Of a stretch of DNA of 64,000 nucleotides, positions 1-7,466 are shown in pieces. Numbering within the stretch: position 1 is the stretch's first letter; each line of letters starts with the position of its first letter. Position numbers and translations under genes: made by a program. The notes below the pieces were generated by a model. It worked only from the letters and a program-made list of their open reading frames with translations. It did not search any database and was not told where the DNA came from. The DNA comes from Pseudoalteromonas neustonica (GTDB taxonomy: Bacteria > Pseudomonadota > Gammaproteobacteria > Enterobacterales > Alteromonadaceae): positions 62,001 through 126,000 of the forward strand of contig NZ_BDDS01000001.1 of assembly GCF_001653135.1 (NCBI RefSeq), given 5' to 3'.

Positions 1-853
1 TAAGGGGGCTCGTACTCACTTTTTGTTCTTTAATCTAGGCGGCGCAGCACACGAAATTGGTGTTAAGCAAGCAAGCTATTATATCTGGAAGCAGTTTAGC
101 TCAACGCATAAAGTTAAATTTATTAGTGTCGATTTTGAGCCAGTTGTCGCTGAAATATTAGAAAATGTTGAAAACAGTCAAATGGGCGTAATCCTCAAAC
201 GTATGATGATGCGTGCGGGTAGCCAAATTGCTGAAAAACTAGGTATACAAGCACTTGTTACTGGTGAAAGTTTAGGTCAGGTTTCAAGCCAAACACTGGC
301 AAACCTCAGTGTCATTGATCGTGTTACAGAAACACTTATTTTACGCCCGTTAATTCAGCATGATAAACAAGAGATTATCGATATTGCCCGTAAAATTGGT
401 ACTGCCGAGATGGCAGAGACCATGCCTGAATATTGTGGGGTTATCTCTAAAAAACCAACAGTTAAAGCAAAAATTGAGGTTGTAAAAGCAGAAGAGCAAA
501 AGTTTGACTTTGATGTACTTAATACTGTTATTGAAAATGCACGTGTTATGGATGTGCGTGATATTGACCTTGAAGCCAAGCAAGAGCTTAAAGAGGCTGA
601 GTCAGTTTCTGACTTACCTAGCGATGCAGTGGTTGTTGATATTCGTTCTCCGGAAGAAGAAGACGCTAAACCACTTGAAATTGATGGGATTGAAGTAGTG
701 CATTTACCCTTCTTTCGCTTAGCAACAAAGTTTGGCGATTTACCGCAAGATAAAGACTATTACTTATATTGTGCGAAGGGCGTAATGAGCCAACTACAGG
801 CACTTATTTTACATGATAATGGTTTTGCCAATGTAAAAGTATATCGCCCTTAA
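1..853 (+). CDS. thiI: tRNA 4-thiouridine synthase ThiI, C-terminal part (5' end outside window)
   Basis: The gene transfers sulfur to U8 of tRNA and also serves thiamine thiazole synthesis. The frame is open to the left edge, so only about the last 284 codons are present (E. coli ThiI has 482). The visible part holds the end of the adenylating PP-loop domain, with the PEYCGVISKKP segment carrying the disulfide-forming cysteine. A C-terminal rhodanese domain follows, with YCAKGVMS around the persulfide cysteine, which matches the YCDRGVMS region of E. coli. Both catalytic cysteines are therefore kept. A hairpin with a T-run follows directly. Identification is secure; the N-terminal THUMP region cannot be assessed. 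Confidence 0.95.
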   Translation, partial: KGARTHFLFFNLGGAAHEIGVKQASYYIWKQFSSTHKVKFISVDFEPVVAEILENVENSQMGVILKRMMMRAGSQIAEKLGIQALVTGESLGQVSSQTLANLSVIDRVTETLILRPLIQHDKQEIIDIARKIGTAEMAETMPEYCGVISKKPTVKAKIEVVKAEEQKFDFDVLNTVIENARVMDVRDIDLEAKQELKEAESVSDLPSDAVVVDIRSPEEEDAKPLEIDGIEVVHLPFFRLATKFGDLPQDKDYYLYCAKGVMSQLQALILHDNGFANVKVYRP

Positions 854-872
854 GTAAGGCCTATCTGATTGA

Positions 873-902
873 AAAGGCGTGATTTAAATCGCGCTTTTTT
901 TA
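873..902 (+). terminator. Rho-independent terminator after thiI
   Basis: AAGGCGTGATTT pairs imperfectly with AAATCGCGCTT and is followed by a run of T. The last codon of the convergent panE-like gene lies inside the stem. Confidence 0.6.
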
Positions 903-1792
903 TGCCTGATGGCATCAAGAAGAGATTGATTATGTGGGGTGTTTATATCGAGTATTTTAGCCTGCTGGCAAATATAGCCACACATAGCATCGATTTCTGT
1001 TACTCGACTATGGGCAACATCCTGCTGCATTGATGAAAAGTTATTTTGTGTATCACTCATCACTTGATAAGCCGTTGCAAGCACGTCAGCAAGAGTTACA
1101 TTAACGCCCATTTTTTTGGCAACGTGACATGCTTCATTTACTGTATTTAAGATTTTACGGCTAAATATGGGGGCTCTAAGGGCACCATTTTTTACGTTAT
1201 AAAGTGCGGAAAGCGGATTGATGGCAATATTTATTAATAACTTTTGCCAACGAAGTTGGTTGATATGCTCACTAAAACGAATATTAGGTAAATTATTTAA
1301 TTGTGATAATACCGCTTTATAGCGTGTTACTGCAATTGCATTACAGCTGCCTAAAATACTCTCCCCGTAACCCGTGTGCGCAACCTTTATTGGCGTTACT
1401 TTAAAGCCCGCCAAACGCGTGGTTAAAAAGTATAAGCCTTGTTGGCTTTGTAATTGGCACAATAAAGGGTCTAAATCACTGAGCCCATTATGTGATAACA
1501 CAATATTGCAGTTATCGCTTAAGTAGGGTTTTACAAGTGAGAAAGCGTCATTTACTTGGTATGCTTTTACTGCAAATATAACCGTGTCGAGCGCCTTGGT
1601 TTTTAATCGATTTAACTGTGTTGTATTTAATACCGTTGCCGAAATTACCTGTTGCTGCTCATTATATTGGTAGTAGTAATTGCTTTTGCAATCCCCACTT
1701 CTCGTTATTAATGTGATCTGATTATTTGCACTTAAAAAGTGGCTATATAACAGCCCTATAGCGCCATCACCGATAATTACGATATTAGCCAT
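884..1792 (-). CDS. 2-dehydropantoate 2-reductase-like protein (PanE/ApbA family)
   Basis: Family members reduce ketopantoate to pantoate with NADPH in pantothenate synthesis; paralogues act on other 2-keto acids. The N-terminus MANIVIIGDGAIGLLYS is a GxGxxG Rossmann motif. A conserved KLLINIAINPLSALYN segment near residue 190 matches the C-terminal helical domain with the catalytic lysine. The protein is about 302 residues, normal for the family. I chose ATG at 1792 over a TTG six codons upstream because the Rossmann strand then starts at residue 3. The start overlaps the stop of the VanZ-like gene by 8 bases, which suggests translational coupling. Whether this is the housekeeping PanE or a paralogue is not settled here. 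Confidence 0.8.
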   Translation of the reverse strand: MANIVIIGDGAIGLLYSHFLSANNQITLITRSGDCKSNYYYQYNEQQQVISATVLNTTQLNRLKTKALDTVIFAVKAYQVNDAFSLVKPYLSDNCNIVLSHNGLSDLDPLLCQLQSQQGLYFLTTRLAGFKVTPIKVAHTGYGESILGSCNAIAVTRYKAVLSQLNNLPNIRFSEHINQLRWQKLLINIAINPLSALYNVKNGALRAPIFSRKILNTVNEACHVAKKMGVNVTLADVLATAYQVMSDTQNNFSSMQQDVAHSRVTEIDAMCGYICQQAKILDINTPHNQSLLDAIRHKKSAI

Positions 1793-2135
1793 GGTTGGGT
1801 TTTTTACCAATGTGAAATATCAATTTAATCGTAAAATAACTTGCTGCGCCTGCAAAGTCGGCAATAAAGTCGGCAACTGAAGCTTGGCGATAAGGTAGCA
1901 TTCCTTGCATAACTTCAATAGCTGCGCCATACCCAGCAAGTAAAAATATTTGTAAGAGCAAAGGAATTTTAAAAGCTTTATCCATGACAACTGCGAGTAT
2001 GAAAAAAATGCCAAAATGAGCCACTTTATCAACATGTGGAAATAGATTAGCAGCACCTTTAACTTCTTTAGCAAATAAAAATGTAAAGGCCACTATACTG
2101 ATTAAAAATAGGGCTTGGTATACACGCCGAGTCAC
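1785..2135 (-). CDS. VanZ-like family membrane protein
   Basis: A 116-residue protein with about three or four hydrophobic segments. It shows the VanZ-like pattern: DKVAHFGIFF in the second segment, then an R-x-x-S-x-x-DFIADFAG motif near residue 85. The start is a GTG. Small VanZ-like proteins of this type are common in marine gammaproteobacteria and have no established function; the link to teicoplanin resistance of the name-giving protein does not carry over. It overlaps the panE-like gene by 8 bases and is probably co-transcribed with it. Confidence 0.75.
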   Translation of the reverse strand: MTRRVYQALFLISIVAFTFLFAKEVKGAANLFPHVDKVAHFGIFFILAVVMDKAFKIPLLLQIFLLAGYGAAIEVMQGMLPYRQASVADFIADFAGAASYFTIKLIFHIGKKPNHG

Positions 2136-2296
2136 AGTTAATCCTAAAATAGCTTAAAAATAGAGCCGCAGTATATCAAACATATTTAGTATCGCACCTG
2201 AACAAAGCGCAGAAAAATGTAAAGATTTATGAAATAGACGGTATAATTGTCGTCAAATCCAAATTTAAATTAAAAACATTTTGTTAGGAGAGACAC

Positions 2297-2779
2297 ATGC
2301 CTTCATTTGATATCGTTTCTGAAGTAGAAATGAACGAAGCAAAAAACGCCGTTGATAACGCTAACCGCGAATTAGAAACACGCTTTGACTTTAGAGGCGT
2401 AGATGCGTCTATTGAGCTTAATGATAAAACAATCAAACTAAAAGCTGAAGCCGACTCACAAGTAATGCAGTTGTTTGATATTTTAGCTAATAAAATTTCA
2501 AAGCGTGGCATGGACGTTTCAAGCCTAGAGCTACAAGATATTAGCCGTGCGGGTAAAAATGTATTTCGTAATGTTGCGCTTAAGCAAGGCATTGAAAAAG
2601 ATATGGCTAAAAAAGTAGTCAAAGCGATTAAAGACTCAAAAGTAAAAGTACAAGCTGCTATTCAAGGTGAAGAAGTACGCGTTACGGGTAAAAAGCGTGA
2701 TGACCTACAAGAAGCAATGCAAGTAGTTCGTGCTGCCGATCTTGGTCAACCGTTCCAGTTTAAAAACTTTCGCGATTAA
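2297..2779 (+). CDS. yajQ: YajQ family nucleotide-binding protein
   Basis: A 160-residue protein, the normal length. It starts [22 protein letters not shown] and ends [12 protein letters not shown], both hallmarks of YajQ. The family has two ferredoxin-like RNA-binding-type domains. A member from Xanthomonas binds cyclic di-GMP and acts with a transcription factor; whether this one does is inference. A good Shine-Dalgarno, TAGGAGA, sits 7 bases before the ATG. It is monocistronic, with a strong terminator behind it. Confidence 0.95.
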   Translation: MPSFDIVSEVEMNEAKNAVDNANRELETRFDFRGVDASIELNDKTIKLKAEADSQVMQLFDILANKISKRGMDVSSLELQDISRAGKNVFRNVALKQGIEKDMAKKVVKAIKDSKVKVQAAIQGEEVRVTGKKRDDLQEAMQVVRAADLGQPFQFKNFRD

Positions 2780-2805
2780 AAGCTAGTGAGATGCTAGGGC
2801 GTATT

Positions 2806-2842
2806 TAAAAAGCCAAATAACATTGATGTTGTTTGGCTTTTA
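2806..2842. terminator. Bidirectional terminator between yajQ and the halogenase gene
   Basis: AAAAGCCAAATAACAT pairs with ATGTTGTTTGGCTTTT across a short loop. It has T-runs on both strands and lies between convergent genes. Confidence 0.8.
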
Positions 2843-2860
2843 GTTTGGCTTACGGTTTAG

Positions 2861-4411
2861 CTATATCTTTGTTAAACCATAGCGCTTTATTTTTTCAATT
2901 AACTCTCTGTGCGGGATAAGCTGTTGCTGACAGTAATTAGCGGCTTGCGCTATTTGCTCCATGGTGAATGCCGCCTGTTGGTGCGCTTCAAAACGTGTGG
3001 CTATGGGTTGTAAGTTGGTGGGAAACTCCATACCGTACAACACATACAAGTAATTTTCTAAGTTAAAGCCTTCTAATGCGCTGGTGAAGTTATATTTGTT
3101 TGGCACAGTGTCACGCCATAAGGCTAAATTACTTTGCAGCGAATCGCTAATTGAGCTTGATGCTCGGTTATCTAGCCAAAACTGGCTGTCGTCACGACGT
3201 GAAATACAATAATGCAGCTTAATAAAATCAATTACTTTTTGCCAAAGCCCAGTAATATTGTCATTAAAGCGCTCGCTTATCGCGGGAATTGCTTTTCGCG
3301 TTGCTGGGAAATTCTGCGCCAGCATCCGCGCCGTAATATCAAACACTAATAACCCTGTTGCTTCTAATGGCTCAACAAAACCTTGTGATAAACCAATGGC
3401 GATACAATTATTTTTCCATGGAGTTTTACGATAGCCTACTTGCATGGCAATTTTACGGGCGGTTAAATCATCTGCCTGTGGGCCGATATAGTCACGTAAT
3501 GTTTGCTCTGCTTGGTCATCACTGGTGTGATTGCTTGAATAAACATGGCCAATACCGCGGCGGCTAGATAAGCCAATATCCCAAATCCATCCAGCCTCTT
3601 TTGCCGTGGCGTTAGTGTAGGGGTTAATAGGATCATCTGGATTTTGATAAGGTACTTGAATTGCAAGGGCTGTATCGGCAAATAAAATATGGCTCTGGTC
3701 AATAAAAGGGACTTTAAGTTTATCGCCAAGCAATTTAGCGGCAAAGCCTGTGCAATCAATAAAAATATCGCCAGAGACCGTGCCAGCACACTTTGTTTGT
3801 AAACTTTCAATATCACCTGCAACATTGAGTTTTGCATCTAATACATCGGTTAGAATATGTTTAACGCCTAGCTTGTTGACAGCGTTGTCAGTGAGTAGCG
3901 CTGAAAACTTAGCCGCATCAAGGTGATACGCATAACTTGCCATCCCTTCAAATTCACGATGAGTCATATTTTTAGGACCAAGCCCTTGATCACACATATA
4001 GCCTTGAGTTGATACGCTATTGGCATAGCTGGTGTTATTTTTATTAAGCAGCCAATACGGAGTCAGATCGAGCTCTTCAATATTTGGGTAGTTGAATAAA
4101 TGGTGAAAGTAATTTTCTTTTTTGTTATCGGTAGGGTTATCTAGCCAATCAATAAACTTAATGCTGTGTTTGAAGGTCGCATCACATTGACGGATAAAAT
4201 CTGTTTCGCTGATGCCAAAATGCGCTAATGTTTGGCACATAACAGGCACTGTTCCTTCACCTACACCAATGGTTGGAATATTTTTTGACTCAATAAGTGT
4301 AATTTGTACGCTTAATGGGTTGGTGCAGTTAAGCGTTTTAGCGAGGTGATTAGCAGTTAGCCAACCTGCAGTGCCGCCGCCAACAATGATAACTTGTTTA
4401 ATTTGTTCCAC
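2861..4411 (-). CDS. Flavin-dependent tryptophan-halogenase family protein
   Basis: The family uses FADH2, oxygen and halide to halogenate aromatic substrates. The 516-residue protein has the FAD motif GGGTAGWLTA at 11-20, GVGEGTVP at 49-56, a lysine at 81 (TFKHSIKF) in the place of the catalytic lysine of PrnA, and GFVEPLEATG with the catalytic-type glutamate. The family signature WxWxIP appears as WIWDIG at 275-280, so the proline is replaced. Translation starts at GTG behind GGAGT. Members of this group in Alteromonadales often sit near TonB receptors, as here, and their substrates are mostly unknown. Halogenase activity is an inference; the gene could encode another flavin monooxygenase. 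Confidence 0.8.
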   Translation of the reverse strand: MEQIKQVIIVGGGTAGWLTANHLAKTLNCTNPLSVQITLIESKNIPTIGVGEGTVPVMCQTLAHFGISETDFIRQCDATFKHSIKFIDWLDNPTDNKKENYFHHLFNYPNIEELDLTPYWLLNKNNTSYANSVSTQGYMCDQGLGPKNMTHREFEGMASYAYHLDAAKFSALLTDNAVNKLGVKHILTDVLDAKLNVAGDIESLQTKCAGTVSGDIFIDCTGFAAKLLGDKLKVPFIDQSHILFADTALAIQVPYQNPDDPINPYTNATAKEAGWIWDIGLSSRRGIGHVYSSNHTSDDQAEQTLRDYIGPQADDLTARKIAMQVGYRKTPWKNNCIAIGLSQGFVEPLEATGLLVFDITARMLAQNFPATRKAIPAISERFNDNITGLWQKVIDFIKLHYCISRRDDSQFWLDNRASSSISDSLQSNLALWRDTVPNKYNFTSALEGFNLENYLYVLYGMEFPTNLQPIATRFEAHQQAAFTMEQIAQAANYCQQQLIPHRELIEKIKRYGLTKI

Positions 4412-4641
4412 TTTTATTTACTCCAACTTTAATTACTCAACTTAAACAATGGCTTAGTTATTTTTGGATATGTACTATCACAACGATAAATAAAATTATC
4501 AGCTTTGAATGAGGTTACTTGATTAATTTACCTTTTTTAATACCCAATAGGTAGGATGAAATTTTTCAGGCTTTCTCAGTCTTTGGCTGTAAGTTGTACA
4601 TGTAGACCTTGATAAAGCCAGTTTAGCTATATAGACGTCCA

Positions 4642-4670
4642 TTGACTTTCATCTCTAAAATAATCACAAT
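4642..4670 (+). promoter_or_regulatory. Candidate sigma-70 promoter for the riboswitch-btuB transcript
   Basis: TTGACT at 4642-4647 is followed after 17 bases by CACAAT at 4665-4670. This places transcription start about 30-40 bases before the riboswitch. Predicted by eye only. The 4412-4641 stretch upstream holds nothing else recognisable. Confidence 0.4.
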
Positions 4671-4704
4671 AGCGGCCTATTTTCAAGGTGCTTGCTTACC
4701 CTCT

Positions 4705-4848
4705 CAGTAGATATTTCAAAGAATTGAAACTAACAGCAAGATAATCGGGAAGTTGGTGCGTGTTCATGATGATCACAACCCCAACACTGCCCCCGCAACG
4801 GTAATGTGCACAGCACAGAGTCCGGAGACCGGCCTTGAAGTAAACTTA
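4705..4848 (+). ncRNA. Cobalamin (adenosylcobalamin) riboswitch
   Basis: The conserved core ACTGCCCCCGCAACGGTAA is at 4786-4804, and the B12 box AGTCCGGAGACCGGCC at 4819-4834. GGTG at 4755-4758 precedes them. This is the standard order of the class. It lies directly ahead of btuB, the classic target: cobalamin binding lowers expression. A GC-rich segment follows before the start codon and could be the expression platform that hides the ribosome site. The outer ends given are approximate. Confidence 0.93.
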
Positions 4849-4885
4849 AAATAACTTGTGCGGCGGGCGCAGGTCAGGGGATGTC

Positions 4886-6721
4886 ATGTTAATCAAATCT
4901 ACTTTAGGTGTAGCAATTGCTGCTGCATTATCTTTTTCTGCCTCAGCAGAACAATCAATCGAACGCATTACCGTTACAGCGAATAAATTTGAGCAATCAA
5001 TCACTGATGTACTAGCCAGTGTAACTGTTATCGAACGAAGTGATATAGAGCAAGCTAATGTACGTGATCTACCAAGCCTACTTAAAACGAAAGCTGGCTT
5101 TCAAATCAACTCAAATGGCGGCTTTGGGCAAAACTCAGGTGTATCACTGCGTGGTTCAAGTTCTCGCCATACGCTAATTTTAGTTGATGGTATTCGCAGT
5201 GGCTCTGCCACCTTAGGGTATAAATCGATTAGTAATATCCCTCTTAATTCAATAGAGCGCATTGAAATAGTCAAAGGCTCGCGTGCTGCTGTATATGGTT
5301 CGGATGCGTTGGCTGGTGTTATTAATATTATTACGCGTAAAGCACAATTAGTTACCCTTGATGCTACATTTGGCTCAGATGCTTATCAAAATTATCAAGT
5401 TGCAGGTACTACCGTTATTGACGCTTTGACTGCATCTTTTAATGCTGGCTTTGAGAAAACGGATGGTTTTGATGTTTTGCAGGGAGTTGCACTTGATGAA
5501 GATGGCTATGAAAATAAAAATATTGGTTTTAACGTTAATTATACTAATGAGCAGCTAGGTCGGCTTAAAGCTCGTGGTCAGTATAGTGAAGGTTATGCGC
5601 AGTATGACAGTGCTTTTTCACCTGCGGACAGTACAGTAGAGAATAATGATTTTGAAAACTATCAGATTGGTTTAGGTTGGGATAAGGCGTTTGAGAATCA
5701 AACCCACTCAATTGATATTGCTTTTTCAAACGATGGATCAGATAACTCTCGAATTGATCATACCAATACAACGGTAGTGGATATATTTGAAACACAGCGT
5801 AAACAAGTCGATTATAATGGTTTGTATTCAGTTAATAGTGAATTTAATATTAGCGGTGGCTTAAATTGGTATAAAGATGATATCTCAGGTACTACTGGCG
5901 AATATAGTAAGAAGAACCGTGAAGTATTTGCTGGCTTTATTGGCGGTTATTACGATGCTGAAAAATTACTTGCAAATTTAGCTATTCGTTACGATAACGA
6001 CCAATACTTTGGTGATGAAACAACTTATACAGCTGCTGTTGGTTATCGTTTTCACAAAAATGCAACGTTTAGAGTTAGCCAAAGTACGGGCTTTAAAGCG
6101 CCAACATTTAACGATTTATACTATCCATTCTCGGGTAATCCAAATTTGGTACCTGAGACATCAGTTAATCAGGAGCTTGGGTTAACTATTGATTTTACTC
6201 AAGCCGCTGTAGACATTTCTATTTTTAGAAATGATATTGAAAATTTGATTGCTTGGGCGCCAAATGCGGACGGAAAATGGCAACCAGCAAATATAAATGA
6301 AGCTCGCCATGAAGGTGTAGAGTTCAGTTTTAAGAATCAGGTTTTTGGTTTCGATAATCAATTTAATTTCACTTATTTAAATGCTGAAAATACCGCAACA
6401 GGTGTGGCACAAACATATGTGTCACCACGAACTATTAATTGGTCTGTTGCTAAGCAGTGGGGCGATTTTGATGCTGGTTTTAACATGCAATATCGCAGCG
6501 AGCGTGAGGGTAAAGTGACTATGCTAAGTTCTTATACTCTTTGGGATTTAACTGCAAATTATCAGTTAAACGAATCACTGTCTTTTTCTTTGCGTGTTGA
6601 AAATATATTTGATAGAGAATATGACGCTGTTGATTCAAGCAAAAATTACACAACTGGCGAGGTATTTTACTATAACACTGCAGATCGTCGGTTTTTTATT
6701 GGTGCAAGTTACCAGTTTTAA
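4886..6721 (+). CDS. btuB: Vitamin B12 TonB-dependent outer-membrane receptor BtuB
   Basis: It imports cobalamin across the outer membrane using TonB energy. I set the start at ATG 4886, because the protein then begins with a signal peptide (MLIKSTLGVAIAAALSFSASA) followed at once by the TonB box region IERITVTANKFEQ. The frame extends upstream to a TTG, but that lies in riboswitch-proximal sequence. The mature protein has a plug domain (about residues 40-150, with LVDGIRSGSATLGY and VKGSRAAVYGSDALAGVINI) and a barrel ending in aromatic F. At 611 residues it is the same size as E. coli BtuB (614). The riboswitch upstream supports B12 as the ligand. Confidence 0.93.
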   Translation: MLIKSTLGVAIAAALSFSASAEQSIERITVTANKFEQSITDVLASVTVIERSDIEQANVRDLPSLLKTKAGFQINSNGGFGQNSGVSLRGSSSRHTLILVDGIRSGSATLGYKSISNIPLNSIERIEIVKGSRAAVYGSDALAGVINIITRKAQLVTLDATFGSDAYQNYQVAGTTVIDALTASFNAGFEKTDGFDVLQGVALDEDGYENKNIGFNVNYTNEQLGRLKARGQYSEGYAQYDSAFSPADSTVENNDFENYQIGLGWDKAFENQTHSIDIAFSNDGSDNSRIDHTNTTVVDIFETQRKQVDYNGLYSVNSEFNISGGLNWYKDDISGTTGEYSKKNREVFAGFIGGYYDAEKLLANLAIRYDNDQYFGDETTYTAAVGYRFHKNATFRVSQSTGFKAPTFNDLYYPFSGNPNLVPETSVNQELGLTIDFTQAAVDISIFRNDIENLIAWAPNADGKWQPANINEARHEGVEFSFKNQVFGFDNQFNFTYLNAENTATGVAQTYVSPRTINWSVAKQWGDFDAGFNMQYRSEREGKVTMLSSYTLWDLTANYQLNESLSFSLRVENIFDREYDAVDSSKNYTTGEVFYYNTADRRFFIGASYQF

Positions 6722-6743
6722 TCAAGTTTGAAGCATAAATATA

Positions 6744-6778
6744 CAAGCCCGATACGTTACTGTGTCGGGCTTTTTTTT
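6744..6778 (+). terminator. Rho-independent terminator after btuB
   Basis: AAGCCCGATAC pairs with GTGTCGGGCTT and is followed by eight T. Confidence 0.85.
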
Positions 6779-6794
6779 GTGTATAAAAATGCGG

Positions 6795-7331
6795 TTAACT
6801 AACTAGGTATTTTTTATAGTCTTGCTCAAACTTTTTCAGTTTAGGTGCAATAAGCAAGCTGCAATAGCGTTGCTCTGGATTTTCGCTGTAGTAATCTTGG
6901 TGATACTGCTCTGCGGGATAATAAGTAACAGCAGGGCTTACTTCTGTCACTATGTCCTCACGTATTTGGCTTTGCAATTTTGCAATGTATGCATTTGTCT
7001 GCGCTTGCTGCTCATTATCATGATAATACACAACACTGCGGTACTGCGTGCCTATATCGTTACCTTGGCGGTTTAGTTGAGTTGCATCATGTAACGTAAA
7101 AAACATTGCTAATAAGGTTTCAAAGCTTACTACAGTGCTATCAAATTCAATCTGTACGACTTCAGCATGACCGCTCAATCCCGTGCATATTTGTTTGTAG
7201 CTAGGATCCGTCGTATCGCCCCCCGTGTAGCCTGAGCTTACATTTAAAACGCCTTGAACTCGTCTAAATGCAGCATCGATACACCAAAAACAGCCACCAC
7301 CAAATGTTGCGGTTTGATTTGTTGTACTCAT
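6795..7331 (-). CDS. msrA: Peptide-methionine (S)-S-oxide reductase MsrA
   Basis: It repairs the S-epimer of methionine sulfoxide in oxidised proteins. The 178-residue protein starts with the MsrA signature GGGCFWC, containing the catalytic cysteine, followed by SSGYTGG, HAEVVQIEFD and YHQDYY, all family-conserved. It lacks the C-terminal MsrB fusion seen in some species. It sits alone between btuB and the efflux genes and has no signal peptide, so it is cytoplasmic. Confidence 0.95.
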   Translation of the reverse strand: MSTTNQTATFGGGCFWCIDAAFRRVQGVLNVSSGYTGGDTTDPSYKQICTGLSGHAEVVQIEFDSTVVSFETLLAMFFTLHDATQLNRQGNDIGTQYRSVVYYHDNEQQAQTNAYIAKLQSQIREDIVTEVSPAVTYYPAEQYHQDYYSENPEQRYCSLLIAPKLKKFEQDYKKYLVS

Positions 7332-7426
7332 TATTTGCTCCTCAAAATTATTAACTGACGCAGGTTATCTAGCGTATCAGAAGAACGAGTAAGCTGGGCT
7401 TTTATTTCATCGAATCTGTGACGCAA

Positions 7427-7464
7427 AAATAGCGTTGCGACTAGCAGACGCAACGCTATTTTAA
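7427..7464 (-). terminator. Terminator after the RND efflux operon
   Basis: AAATAGCGTTGCG and CGCAACGCTATTT form a 13-bp perfect stem. On the minus strand it is followed by a T-run. Confidence 0.85.
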
Positions 7465-7466
7465 TA

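Noticed and set aside
4856-4885. TTG start extending btuB by ten codons
   Set aside because: It would put charged residues (CGGRRSGDV) ahead of the signal peptide and lies in the riboswitch expression platform.
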